Assembly (NCBI GenBank): GCA_018606645.1
Contig: JAGVRI010000003.1
Coordinates: forward strand, 215,322-279,321
Source of the DNA: Chloroflexota bacterium
Lineage (GTDB): Bacteria; Chloroflexota; Anaerolineae; JAAYZQ01
Length of the DNA stretch: 64,000 nt
Direction of reading: 5' to 3'
Below the pieces are notes generated by a model that saw only the letters and a program-made list of their open reading frames with translations, did not search any database and was not told the DNA's origin. The number at the start of each line of letters is the position of its first letter. Position 1 is the first letter of the stretch. The position numbers and the translations under genes were made by a program. Shown here piece after piece: positions 19,214 through 28,353 of this stretch.

Positions 19214-20172
19214 CTTTCGCGGATTTGAGGATTTACCAGGATGTAGGTCAGATCGGCCAGGAGGTTGCCAAAGATGATAAAGATGGCCGATAGCAGTGTC
19301 ACACCCATCATGACCGGATAGTCGCGCTTCAGGAGGGCGTCAAACCCTAACTGTCCCATGCCTGGCCAGGAAAAGATTGTCTCGATAATGTAGGAGCCAC
19401 CCACAAGGTTGGCGACGGAGAATCCGATCAGGGTCACGATCGGAACCAGTGAATTGCGCCAGGCATGGCGGATGAGAACGACCCGTTCGGCTAACCCCTT
19501 GGCCCGGGCGGTGCGAACATAATCCTGCTGCAGCGATTCCAGCATGCTTGCTCGTTGGTAACGTACCCAACTGACCAGGCTGACCAGGGAGAGGGTTGTG
19601 ACGGGCAGAACATAATGTTTGGCATAGTCAAGGATGGGTGAATCGGTAGTCTCATAGGAACTCATATGTCCGGTGGGCAACCAGCCGAGTCGGACCGAGA
19701 AAAGCCAGATGAGCATCAGCGCGATCCAGAACGCGGGCAGGGAATTCCCAAGAAAAGCTAGAACGGTGACAACGTAGTCAAAGAGACTATACTGCTTGGC
19801 TGCTGATAACACCCCTATCCCAATGCCGATGGTCATGGACAACAGGAACGAGATACCCATCAACGAGATCGAGGCCGGTAGCTTCTCGGCGATGATCTGC
19901 GCTACAGGGCGACGGGTGGCCAGCGAATATCCCAGGTCGCCGCGCAGTGTATTTCGAAGCCAGGCGATGTACTGGACATAGATAGGGCGATCCAGGCCAA
20001 GATTGTGTCTAATGCGCTCAATGTCTTCTACGGAACCTTTCGACATTCCACCAGCCACGTACATCCGCACCGGATCGCCCGGTGCAGCTTTCATGATCCC
20101 GAAAGACAGGAACGAGACGACAAAGAGAGTAGGGATCGCCAGCAGAAACCGGCGGAGGATGAGTCGGTACAT
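19210..20172 (-). CDS. Peptide ABC transporter permease (DppB type)
   Basis: First permease of the same importer, 320 aa. The N-terminal RRFLLAIPTLFVVSFLSF helix, the GLDRPIYVQYIAWLRNTLRGDLG periplasmic-side segment and the EAA loop YVRTARAKGLAERVVLIRHAWRN identify a DppB/OppB protein. A perfect 13-bp stem-loop lies in the 195-base gap between it and the binding-protein gene upstream and probably lowers permease expression relative to the binding protein. Confidence 0.93.
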   Translation of the reverse strand: MYRLILRRFLLAIPTLFVVSFLSFGIMKAAPGDPVRMYVAGGMSKGSVEDIERIRHNLGLDRPIYVQYIAWLRNTLRGDLGYSLATRRPVAQIIAEKLPASISLMGISFLLSMTIGIGIGVLSAAKQYSLFDYVVTVLAFLGNSLPAFWIALMLIWLFSVRLGWLPTGHMSSYETTDSPILDYAKHYVLPVTTLSLVSLVSWVRYQRASMLESLQQDYVRTARAKGLAERVVLIRHAWRNSLVPIVTLIGFSVANLVGGSYIIETIFSWPGMGQLGFDALLKRDYPVMMGVTLLSAIFIIFGNLLADLTYILVNPQIRES

Positions 20173-20313
20173 CTTGCTATTCTCGATTGCTTTTAGAGTC
20201 CTTGGAACGATCTGCTCATATCACCTGAGTGCTTGCAGGCCTCCCTGCTCTATTCCACCCTGCGGTATAGAGAAAGCAAGCCAGAGCATCTCGGATGGCT
20301 GGATGAAACATTA

Positions 20314-20346
20314 GCTGCCCCACCAAGCCGTGTTTGGTGGGGCAGC
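20314..20346 (-). terminator. Intercistronic stem-loop between binding protein and permeases
   Basis: A perfect 13-bp inverted repeat, GCTGCCCCACCAA and its complement, closes a 7-base loop. On the minus strand it is followed only by a weak TAATGTTT. It sits right after the binding-protein stop, the usual place for a partial terminator or RNA-stabilising hairpin in ABC importer operons. Confidence 0.75.
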
Positions 20347-20367
20347 GTGGATAGATCGTAATGAATC

Positions 20368-22014
20368 TTATGGACGGGTGCTGGTTACCTTCCAAGGTTC
20401 GCGGAAGATGGCCGTGTTGTCCATGTCGGCGATGGATGGCGGCAAGCTAAGGCCTCCGACATTCTTGGAGACCGCCATCTGCGCCTGCCACAGATAGAGC
20501 CAGACGGCAGCCGCGTCGCGGGTGATCAGGTCTTGAGCCTGCCAGAGATACTTTTGCCTCTCTTCGACCGTTCGGGCGATTTCCGCCGCTCGAAAAGCGG
20601 CATCCACTTCGGGATTGGCGTAGTTGCTGGGGTTGGAAAGGTACGTTCCCTGCTCGGCCGTCGAAGTGCTCCAGCGTGAGGCGATATCGGGATCTACGCC
20701 AAAGCCCTGCCAGTCGAGGTAGATATCAAACTCTTTTTTTACATAAATGGTCTCCTCGGCGGTGGCGGGCTCCATCTGTTGGAGCTTGAGCTCGATGCCC
20801 ACTGCCTTCAGGAACTGCTGCATGCCGGTGGCCAGGTCGGGTTTGCCATAGTCCGGATCAAAGGTGATGGTCAGCGACAGGCGTTGTCCATCCTTTTCGC
20901 GGATGCCATCGCTGCCGACTTTCCAACCAGCTTCTTCCAGAAGGGCTTTGGCTTTTTCTGGGTCGTACTCGTACCGCACCACGTTCGGACTCGCGGCCCA
21001 GCCAATGCTAATGGGTGAATCACCGATGTTGGTGGTCGGGCCGATCGCTGCCTTGCACAGGCTCAGTCGGTCGATCGCGTGGGAAATCGCCTGTCTGACT
21101 TTGATATCCTGGAGGATAGGATTGGCCATGTTAAAGCGCGCGGCCATGATCCAGTTAGAGTCGTAGCGGTAAACAGTGAGGTTCGGGTCGGCCTCGGCTG
21201 CGTTCACATTGCCGGCTTCACGCAATGCAGCGACGTCCAGTTCACCTGATTTGAGCGCAGCCAGGGCGGCCTGCTCGTTTGGATAGGCCAGGCGGACCAC
21301 TCGTTTCAACCCAGGCCGTCCCTGGAAATAGTCGTCGTGCGCTTCTAACACGACGCGCTGGTCCGGCACATACTCCACCAGCTTGAAAGGACCTGTGCCA
21401 ACGGGGTGCTGATTGAAATCACAGGTCTCCATGTCTGCGCACTTTTCCAGGATGTGTTTGGGCAAAATGGTGAAAAAGATCTCGTCGGCGCGGGAGAGCT
21501 TGGCCAGAAAGGAAGACGACGGCTGCGGCAGAATAGCTCGCACCGTATAGTCGTCTACTTTCTCCCACTTGACCGGTTCGCCACCAATGATAAACTTGCT
21601 TCGGTAGGGCGAGTTGACCTTCTCGTCGAGGGTCAACTGGGCAGTATAGATCACATCGTCGGCAGTCATCTCCACACCGTCGTGGAACTTGACCCCCCGG
21701 CGCAGCTTGATCGTGTAGACGAGGCCATCGTCCGAAATCTCCCAGGATTCAGCTAGGTCAGGGATCGGCTTCAGATCCTGATCAAAGCGCACCAAGCCGT
21801 CATACAGCCACAGGCGAACATCGTACAGCAGCGGGTTGAAGTTCTGGGGGAAGGATGATTTCGAGCCCCGCATCAGCAGAGTTCCGCGGGTGTCTTGGGC
21901 GACCGGAACTTCTGTCGGCGGTGCCGTCGTAGGCCGGCAACCTGCGACTAGAAGGCCGACCAGGCTTGACACAACCAGCAATATGATTACCCAATAGCCC
22001 CTTTTTGCAGACAT
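20368..22014 (-). CDS. Peptide-type ABC transporter substrate-binding lipoprotein
   Basis: Family 5 extracellular solute-binding protein (DppA/OppA-like), 548 aa. The signal peptide ends in LLVAGC, giving a lipidated Cys. Family signatures include LAESWEISDDGLVYTIKLRRGVKFHDG and HPVGTGPFKLVEYVPDQRVVLEAHDDYF. ATG 22014 follows GAGGAGG. It is the first gene after the minus-strand promoter at 22132-22160 and supplies substrate to the DppB/DppC pair downstream. The co-transcribed M19 dipeptidase suggests a dipeptide-like ligand, but this family also binds opines, nickel and glycans. Confidence 0.93.
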   Translation of the reverse strand: MSAKRGYWVIILLVVSSLVGLLVAGCRPTTAPPTEVPVAQDTRGTLLMRGSKSSFPQNFNPLLYDVRLWLYDGLVRFDQDLKPIPDLAESWEISDDGLVYTIKLRRGVKFHDGVEMTADDVIYTAQLTLDEKVNSPYRSKFIIGGEPVKWEKVDDYTVRAILPQPSSSFLAKLSRADEIFFTILPKHILEKCADMETCDFNQHPVGTGPFKLVEYVPDQRVVLEAHDDYFQGRPGLKRVVRLAYPNEQAALAALKSGELDVAALREAGNVNAAEADPNLTVYRYDSNWIMAARFNMANPILQDIKVRQAISHAIDRLSLCKAAIGPTTNIGDSPISIGWAASPNVVRYEYDPEKAKALLEEAGWKVGSDGIREKDGQRLSLTITFDPDYGKPDLATGMQQFLKAVGIELKLQQMEPATAEETIYVKKEFDIYLDWQGFGVDPDIASRWSTSTAEQGTYLSNPSNYANPEVDAAFRAAEIARTVEERQKYLWQAQDLITRDAAAVWLYLWQAQMAVSKNVGGLSLPPSIADMDNTAIFREPWKVTSTRP

Positions 22015-22131
22015 GCCTCCTCCTCATGATTTCATATTCTGTTTTGGCCTGCTAACTATCTGCCAAGGACGCTGCTTGGCTGGCTCTCCGTAGAGCGGGT
22101 ACGAACGAACAGCCGTCTCAGCATTGAGAGA

Positions 22132-22160
22132 AATATATCACACGGACCGATGCTTGTCAA
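22132..22160 (-). promoter_or_regulatory. Promoter of the peptide importer-dipeptidase operon
   Basis: Minus strand TTGACA (22160-22155), 17-base spacer, TATATT (22137-22132). It is about 115 bases upstream of the binding-protein ATG and divergent from the promoter at 22380-22408. Confidence 0.7.
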
Positions 22161-22183
22161 GACCCTAGTTTGTGGTTTTGTGG

Positions 22184-22359
22184 GTGACTGTTCCTGTTCA
22201 GAATTTGTGAAACTCCTTTCCCCTTTTACCAAAGTGGGAGAAAGAAGCCGTTTTCAGGCCGATTCTTGAGCTGGCATCCCCAAGAACGGCTAGAAATGGA
22301 GCCTGAAGTGGGACAAGATGCCCTTTCCCTCCCACGCTCACCAAGTTTTGAACAGTCAC
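22184..22359. repeat. 176-bp MITE-like element with nested inverted repeats
   Basis: Perfect 10-bp termini GTGACTGTTC (22184-22193) and GAACAGTCAC (22350-22359) enclose further inverted pairs: GTGGGAG/CTCCCAC and AGCCGTT/AACGGCT. No ORF is present. The layout resembles a miniature inverted-repeat element or the shrunken ends of an insertion sequence. It lies between the two divergent promoters and fills most of the gene-free gap 22015-22467. Confidence 0.55.
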
Positions 22360-22379
22360 AGTGAAGTGAATGCGAAGGC

Positions 22380-22408
22380 TTGACAAATTTGTAAAATCAT
22401 AGTATCAT
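22380..22408 (+). promoter_or_regulatory. Promoter of the regulator-amidohydrolase operon
   Basis: Plus strand TTGACA (22380-22385), 17-base spacer, TATCAT (22403-22408). It is followed about 60 bases later by the start of the FCD regulator gene and probably drives the long plus-strand catabolic operon. Confidence 0.72.
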
Positions 22409-22412
22409 ACAA
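22400..22412 (+). promoter_or_regulatory. Candidate operator for the FCD-type regulator
   Basis: TAGTATCATACAA is a near-palindrome (GTAT-C-ATAC core) lying directly over the -10 box. FadR-subfamily regulators commonly bind short palindromes of the GTnnnAC type, though the spacing here is longer. Autorepression is inferred. Confidence 0.45.
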
Positions 22413-22467
22413 TGGAATAGTGATTATACCAATTTCCCTTGGATGCTGCAGTGCTGAAGGTGACGAG

Positions 22468-23172
22468 ATGAATGCAACGGGCTTTTCTCGAGTCGCAGAG
22501 CGAAAAAGACTGTACCAGGAAGTGGTGGACCAAGTCACCGAACTTATTTTGCAGAACCGTCTCCAGCCAGGGGATAGGCTGCCAGCCGAACGAGATCTGG
22601 CCCAACAACTCGGTGTGAGTCGCACTGCTATCCGAGAAGCCATCCGTGCACTCGAGGAAAAAGGGCTTGTCGAAGTCCAGCAGGGGGCGGGTACCTTTGT
22701 ACGCTCACCTTCTCCTGAAGTGGTCACCGAGTCGTTGTCCCTCTACTTTCAGACCAACGTTACCCGCTATCTGCAATTGATGGACCTGCGGGAGATCCTC
22801 GACGTAGAAATCGCCAGCCGGCTGGCTCGAAAGATCGAGACAGAAGACCTAGAACGGCTCCGCGCGCACATTCGGGCCATGCAAGAATCGCTCGACTCCC
22901 CAGAGAGATTTGCCAAAGAGGACGTGGCGTTTCATATGGATTTCTATCGGGCTGCGAAAAACGAAATTCTCCTCATGATCATGCAACCAGTGATGGACTT
23001 GCTGGAGGAGGCTATGGCGGCCAGTTTCGAAGAGCCCGGCAGTGCAGAGAGCTCTCTTCTTCTTCATCAGGAACTGGTTGAACGTATTGCGGCTCGCGAT
23101 CCGGAAGGTGCCCGGCAAGTTACCAGACAGATCCTCACGCGAGGCGAGATGAGAATGAAACATGAATTGTGA
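22468..23172 (+). CDS. FadR-subfamily GntR regulator (FCD domain)
   Basis: Transcription factor of 234 aa from ATG 22468; GAAGGTG lies upstream, and the frame is open to 22420. The N-terminal winged helix (GDRLPAERDLAQQLGVSRTAIREAIRALE... QQGAGTFVRS) precedes an all-helical FCD domain with the metal/ligand residues of the type Asp...His (AFHMDFYRAAKN) and a late His in LLLHQELVERI. It is first in the plus-strand arm and probably senses the substrate or an intermediate of the pathway and controls both divergent operons. Confidence 0.92.
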   Translation: MNATGFSRVAERKRLYQEVVDQVTELILQNRLQPGDRLPAERDLAQQLGVSRTAIREAIRALEEKGLVEVQQGAGTFVRSPSPEVVTESLSLYFQTNVTRYLQLMDLREILDVEIASRLARKIETEDLERLRAHIRAMQESLDSPERFAKEDVAFHMDFYRAAKNEILLMIMQPVMDLLEEAMAASFEEPGSAESSLLLHQELVERIAARDPEGARQVTRQILTRGEMRMKHEL

Positions 23173-23187
23173 ATCGAGGACCCATCG

Positions 23188-24780
23188 ATGGCCGACATGA
23201 TCATTAGAGATGCGACTATTATCACGATGACGCAACCCACGGCTCAACCCACTGCCAGCGCGCTCGCTATAGATGCAGGCCGAATCCTGGCCGTGGGTAG
23301 CAATGATGAAATTGGAGCACTTGCCGCGCCGGGCACGCAGGTGCTCCACTTGGCGGGTAAGACGGTGTTACCAGGCTTCATTGACACTCACGTACATTTT
23401 ATGCAGACAGGCCTGGGACTGCTAGGCCCGAACGTTCAGGGAATAGCTTCGGCAGATGGGGTTCTGGCGGTGGTGTCGGAGAGCGTATCCAAGGCCTTGC
23501 CGGAGCAGGTCATTGTGATCCACGGCTATGATGCAGGAGAAGTTGACCGACCGATCACACGGCTTGAGCTGGACCGAGTTGCCCCGCGCCAACCCGTGAT
23601 GATTGCTGACCGAGGCGGTCACGCCTGTATCGTCAATACTGTGGCGTGGCGCATGCTCGCACTACCCAAGGACCTGGTAGGAATCAAGAGGCTGAGTTCT
23701 GGAGAACCCTCTGGGGTGCTGGTGGCGCAGGCTAATAACGTGGCACGGTATCGTTTTTATGACCTGATCGACGATTCGATCCGGGTTGCTGCCCTGCACC
23801 GTGCTGCCCAGAAGGCAGTCCGATATGGCATTACTACGGTCCATGCTCTGGAAGGCGGAAGCGCGGATGGCCATGGCTGGCTGCCAGAACGAGACATAGA
23901 AGTCCTACTGCGAGAGCAGGAATCTCTGCCTGTCAGGACTGTGCTATATTTTCAGTCCACGGACGTGACGCGGGCGCTGGAGTGGCATCTGCCCCGCATT
24001 GGCGGCTGCCTCTATGTGGATGGTGCATATGGAGAGCACACCGCAGCTCTTCTCGAACCCTACGCCGATGATCCCACGACGCGGGGCGTGCTCTATTTTT
24101 CTGATGAGGAACTGAATGCGTATGTCGAACGAGCCCATAGAGCTGGTCTTCAGATCAGCATGCATGCCATTGGCGATGCGGCGATCGAGCAACTGCTCAG
24201 AGCCTACGAGCGCGCTGTAGCTCGACACCCCCGCTCTGACCATCGGCACCGCATTGAGCATTTCAGTCTACCCACGCCGCAGCACATTGAGCGAGCAGCC
24301 CGACTAGGGGTGGCTGTCGCAATGCAACCCAACTTCGCTTTGATGCCCGAGACAGGGGCCTCCGACGACTATCAATTCGCCAATGTCCGATTCCTGGGCA
24401 TGGAACGGTTCAGGCGCCGGCATCCCTATCGCAAGATCGTGGATGCAGGTATCTTGGTGGCAGGTGGCTCAGATGCAGATGCAGGAGACATGGGTCCTTT
24501 GCTGGGTATCCATGCTGTGGTCAACCACCCTGACGAGGAGCGCCGGCTGACGCCGTTCGAAGCTCTGAGCTTGTATACGTTGAACGGCGCTCGGATCGCG
24601 TTTGAAGAGCACTCCAAAGGCACAATCGAGCCTGGCAAGCTAGCTGACCTGGTCGTTCTTGACCATAATCCCCTATCGGCAGACCCTCGCACGTTGAAGG
24701 ATATCCCGGTCGCAATGACAATAATGGGTGGTAAAATCGTGTATCAGGCTGTTTCGTCACTGTCGGTGGACAGCGTGTGA
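23188..24780 (+). CDS. YtcJ-like amidohydrolase, copy 1
   Basis: Metal-dependent hydrolase of the Amidohydro_3 group, 530 aa, probably cytoplasmic. Ligand positions are visible: HVH in GFIDTHVHFMQTG, His in MHAIGDAAIEQ, His in HRIEHFSLPT and Asp in AGGSDADAGDMGP. The C-terminal beta-sandwich closes with GTIEPGKLADLVVL. The family hydrolyses amide or formamide bonds in varied small molecules. It starts 15 bases after the regulator and is followed by a close paralogue. The three paralogues in this operon probably act on related substrates or form mixed oligomers. Confidence 0.9.
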   Translation: MADMIIRDATIITMTQPTAQPTASALAIDAGRILAVGSNDEIGALAAPGTQVLHLAGKTVLPGFIDTHVHFMQTGLGLLGPNVQGIASADGVLAVVSESVSKALPEQVIVIHGYDAGEVDRPITRLELDRVAPRQPVMIADRGGHACIVNTVAWRMLALPKDLVGIKRLSSGEPSGVLVAQANNVARYRFYDLIDDSIRVAALHRAAQKAVRYGITTVHALEGGSADGHGWLPERDIEVLLREQESLPVRTVLYFQSTDVTRALEWHLPRIGGCLYVDGAYGEHTAALLEPYADDPTTRGVLYFSDEELNAYVERAHRAGLQISMHAIGDAAIEQLLRAYERAVARHPRSDHRHRIEHFSLPTPQHIERAARLGVAVAMQPNFALMPETGASDDYQFANVRFLGMERFRRRHPYRKIVDAGILVAGGSDADAGDMGPLLGIHAVVNHPDEERRLTPFEALSLYTLNGARIAFEEHSKGTIEPGKLADLVVLDHNPLSADPRTLKDIPVAMTIMGGKIVYQAVSSLSVDSV

Positions 24781-24830
24781 ATCGCAGAGCAGATCTCTGT
24801 GGCGCAAGTGCCGGGCAGGAAGAGTAAAGC

Positions 24831-26423
24831 ATGAACGCAAGTCTAGTTATTCGCGACGCACACATTGTGACCATGAAGTGTCCAACTGCCCGGGCCCAAG
24901 CCATGGCTGTCAACGCTGACCGGATCGTGGCTGTGGGCACGAACGAAGAGATCGAGCCCTTCATTGGTCCCGGAACTAGGCTTCTCAGCCTGCCTGGACG
25001 GACTGTATTGCCTGGCTTCATTGACTGCCATGTCCATCTTACCCAGACAGGGCTTGGGGCGCTGGGACCGAATGTCTACGATATCACGGATGCTGGCCGA
25101 GTGTTGGAAATTGTTGCTGATGCGGTAAGCCACGCAGCCAGCGCACAACCCCTGTTGATCCATGGCTGTTGGATCAATGGCTTGAGCCATCCTATTGTCC
25201 GACCTGACTTGGACCGCATTGCACCGCGGAATCCACTGATGATCGTAGATGTCGGTGGTCATGCTTGCTTGATCAACACTCAGGCGTGGCAAATGCTTCA
25301 ATTGCCGCCGAGTGTAAGGGGAGTGGACCGGTCACACTCCAATATGCCTAGCGGCCGCCTGACCGCTCAGGCAAACACGCTGGCCCGCTATCGATACTAC
25401 AAGTTCATTGACGATTCAAGACGTGTGGCCGCCCTCCGCCGGGCAGCGGATATCGCACTGCGGGTCGGGATCACCACCGTCCACGCACTGGACGGTGGCA
25501 GCCCTGACGGGCACAGTCGTTTCCCCGAACGGGATATAGAGGTGCTCCTTCAAATGCGTGATAGTCTGCCGGTGCGCACCGTGGTCTACTTTCAATCGAC
25601 GGAGATCGAGAAGGTATTGGAGTGGCATCTACCTCGGATTGGCGGTTGCGTATGCCTAGACGGGTCCTATGGAGAGCACACCAGCGCTCTGCTTGAACCG
25701 TACACAGACAAGCCTGACACGCGAGGTACACTCTATTTCACAGATGAAGAGCTGGATCGGTTTGTCGAGCGGGCTCATCTGGCCGGCCTTCAGATCAGCA
25801 TGCATGCCATCGGTGATGCAGCCATCGAGCAACTACTCAATGCCTATGAGCGTGCCATGACTCGGTACCCTCGTCCCGACTGTCGGCATCGCATTGAGCA
25901 TTTTAGCTTGCCCACGGCCCAGCACATCGACAGAGTAGCCCGGTTGGGTGTTGCTCTGTCCATGCAGCCGAACCTCGCTGCCGTGCCCAACGAGACTCAG
26001 AGACATCAGGTAGCAGCCATGGTCTACCTGGGTCCCGATCGTTACCAGCGACGGCACCCTTACCGCAAGATCCTGGACGCTGGCTGCCTGGTGGGAGGGG
26101 GCTCGGGCAGCGACTCTAGACCGATGGGACCTCTGATAGGCGTTCAGGCAGTAGCAACCCACCCTGACGATGACCGCCGCTTGACGGTCTATGAGGCACT
26201 CACTCTCTATACGAGGGATGCCGCCAGACTTGGGTTCGAAGAGGGCGAGAAGGGAGCCCTTGAGCCAGGCAAATTAGCCGATTTAGTTGTTCTCGGAGAA
26301 GATCCACTGCAAACGGATCCGCAGGCCATCAGCCACATCCCGGTCGAAATGACCTTGGTTGGCGGTCAGGTCGTGTACCAGCAAGTCTCAACCCTGCGAG
26401 AAGAGATTGGGGATAGGGGGTGA
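24831..26423 (+). CDS. YtcJ-like amidohydrolase, copy 2
   Basis: Paralogue of the preceding gene with identical length (530 aa) and collinear motifs: HVH in GFIDCHVHLTQTG, MHAIGDAAIEQLLNAYE, HRIEHFSLPTAQHI and, where copy 1 has GGSDAD, GGGSGSDSRPMGP with a shifted Asp. That change at the catalytic Asp region may alter activity. ATG 24831 follows AGGAAGAG. The high similarity and adjacency point to tandem duplication. Substrate unknown. Confidence 0.9.
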   Translation: MNASLVIRDAHIVTMKCPTARAQAMAVNADRIVAVGTNEEIEPFIGPGTRLLSLPGRTVLPGFIDCHVHLTQTGLGALGPNVYDITDAGRVLEIVADAVSHAASAQPLLIHGCWINGLSHPIVRPDLDRIAPRNPLMIVDVGGHACLINTQAWQMLQLPPSVRGVDRSHSNMPSGRLTAQANTLARYRYYKFIDDSRRVAALRRAADIALRVGITTVHALDGGSPDGHSRFPERDIEVLLQMRDSLPVRTVVYFQSTEIEKVLEWHLPRIGGCVCLDGSYGEHTSALLEPYTDKPDTRGTLYFTDEELDRFVERAHLAGLQISMHAIGDAAIEQLLNAYERAMTRYPRPDCRHRIEHFSLPTAQHIDRVARLGVALSMQPNLAAVPNETQRHQVAAMVYLGPDRYQRRHPYRKILDAGCLVGGGSGSDSRPMGPLIGVQAVATHPDDDRRLTVYEALTLYTRDAARLGFEEGEKGALEPGKLADLVVLGEDPLQTDPQAISHIPVEMTLVGGQVVYQQVSTLREEIGDRG

Positions 26424-26563
26424 TGTGGACATTGTACTGAGTTCGCGAGCTGTCTTATGACACAAAGGCCCTGCGCTGCGTGGGCACTTTGGTTCGGGAC
26501 TTACAGGCAAAAAGCGTGCGGGACCATGGCTTTTTTGGATAGTAAATGAAGGAGGCGAAGCAT

Positions 26564-28270
26564 ATGAGACCCTATTCATTGATTCTCATGATAGTCATCT
26601 GTGCGCTATTAAGCTCGATCATTATAGCATGCGGCGCAACACCAACCGCTGAGGTACCTACACCGACGGTGCCTCTGACCCAGCCAGCAGCCGCTGTCCC
26701 GACTCAGCCGCCAACGCCATTAGCTACTTCCACACCACAACCAACAGTTCCGTCGATAACCAGCGGCGGAAAGCTTGTCTTTGGCATGAGCTGGGAACCT
26801 TCCGAGATCGATCCCCACGTGGGGAGTTCGTATGAAGGTGCAACCGTTGATCGCGCCGTGTTCGACACTCTGATTCGTCAGACTCCTGATGGTGCGTTCC
26901 ATCCTGGTCTCGCTACCAGATGGGAAATTTCTGCGGATGGCTTGACCTATACTTTCTACCTCCGTGAAGGCGTGAAATTCCATGATGGCACTCCCCTTAA
27001 TGCTGAAGCCGTCAAGTTTTCGTTCGACCGCATTGCTAATCCAGCCACCAAGTCCCAACAAGCTATTTCGTTGATTGGACCTTACGCATCGTCTGAAGTC
27101 GTGGATGAACTCACGGTCAAGATCCATCTCAAAGAGCCCTTCGGCCCGTTCCTGAGCGGTATCGCACAGCCTAATGTGGCTATCGTCTCGCCGGCTGCTG
27201 CTCAGCAATATGGGGAGGATTTTGACGATCATCTGGTAGGCACAGGTCCCTTCATATTCAAGGAATGGGTGCGTCAGGATCATATCACACTGGTTCGCAA
27301 TCCAGACTACAACTGGGCCTCCGACTTCTTTGATCACCAAGGCCCAGCCTACCTGGACGAGATCGAGTTCAAATTCATCGAAGAGGGTACTGTACGAACC
27401 GGCACCCTCGAGACCGGTGAGACGAACATGATCAATGACGTGTCTCCGGAGGATTTTGCGCGGCTTGCCTCGGACCCCAACTACAAGACCTACAGCATCA
27501 TCCAACCTGGTACACCACTATCTATTGCTATGAACGTGACCAAGCCGCCGCTAGATGATGTCAAAGTCCGGCAAGCAATCGAATATGCGATCGATAAGAA
27601 AGCCATTGTGGATACGCTCTTTGCCGGTTTGTATGAGCTTGCCTACAGCCCCCTTGCTCCCAACACCCTGGGCTATTGGTCAGGTGCCGAACAGATGTAT
27701 GGCTACGATCCTGAAAAGGCCAAGAGTCTTCTGGACGAGGCTGGATGGCAAGATTCAGATGGCGATGGTATCAGAGATAAGGAAGGACAGCCTCTCAAGT
27801 TGTGGTGGCCCACGTTCAAATGGCAGCGCATGAACGACATGGCTACAATGGTTCAGGCTCAGCTCAAGGAAATTGGCATTGACCTCTCGGTTGACGTCGT
27901 CGCCTTTCCGTCCATGTATGAAACGGCCAACAAATGCGAACATAACCTCGTCCATACAGGCAATACCGATGCTGATCCCAATGCTCTCAGCATTGTCTAT
28001 GACTCTAGCAATGTGGGCAGTGGCTGGGCTTGGACGTGTATCGAGGACGCAGAGATAGATGATCTCCTTAGGCAGGGGCGTGTGACCGTCGATCCGGCTG
28101 AGCGGGTTCCGATCTATACCAAACTACAACAGCGCATCTTAGATCTAGCTCTGGTGGTACCCATTCGACAATTCACCAACCTGGTTGCTACACGAGCGGA
28201 GGTGCAGGGATTGCGCTTCGAGCTCATTGGTTTCGCACCCGAAATGTACGATGTCCATATCGAGAGGTAA
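26564..28270 (+). CDS. Peptide-type ABC transporter substrate-binding lipoprotein
   Basis: Family 5 solute-binding protein, 568 aa from ATG 26564; GAAGGAGG stands just upstream and overlaps an earlier in-frame ATG at 26546. The signal peptide ends at IIACG, followed by a long Thr/Pro/Ala linker of about 45 residues. Family motifs: TFYLREGVKFHDGTPLNAEAVKFSFDR and HLVGTGPFIFKEWVRQDH. A weak AAAAAGC/GCTTTTT stem with a T tract lies at 26509-26536 before the gene and may trim read-through from the amidohydrolases. It has no permease next to it and may share the pair at 32852-34690. Confidence 0.92.
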   Translation: MRPYSLILMIVICALLSSIIIACGATPTAEVPTPTVPLTQPAAAVPTQPPTPLATSTPQPTVPSITSGGKLVFGMSWEPSEIDPHVGSSYEGATVDRAVFDTLIRQTPDGAFHPGLATRWEISADGLTYTFYLREGVKFHDGTPLNAEAVKFSFDRIANPATKSQQAISLIGPYASSEVVDELTVKIHLKEPFGPFLSGIAQPNVAIVSPAAAQQYGEDFDDHLVGTGPFIFKEWVRQDHITLVRNPDYNWASDFFDHQGPAYLDEIEFKFIEEGTVRTGTLETGETNMINDVSPEDFARLASDPNYKTYSIIQPGTPLSIAMNVTKPPLDDVKVRQAIEYAIDKKAIVDTLFAGLYELAYSPLAPNTLGYWSGAEQMYGYDPEKAKSLLDEAGWQDSDGDGIRDKEGQPLKLWWPTFKWQRMNDMATMVQAQLKEIGIDLSVDVVAFPSMYETANKCEHNLVHTGNTDADPNALSIVYDSSNVGSGWAWTCIEDAEIDDLLRQGRVTVDPAERVPIYTKLQQRILDLALVVPIRQFTNLVATRAEVQGLRFELIGFAPEMYDVHIER

Positions 28271-28353
28271 CCACACGTTGCGTGCCGAGGGGTTGCTTTT
28301 CAGAGTTGTTCGTCAGAGCGTCTTTCAGGCATAAAGGATAGGATTGGACAAGG

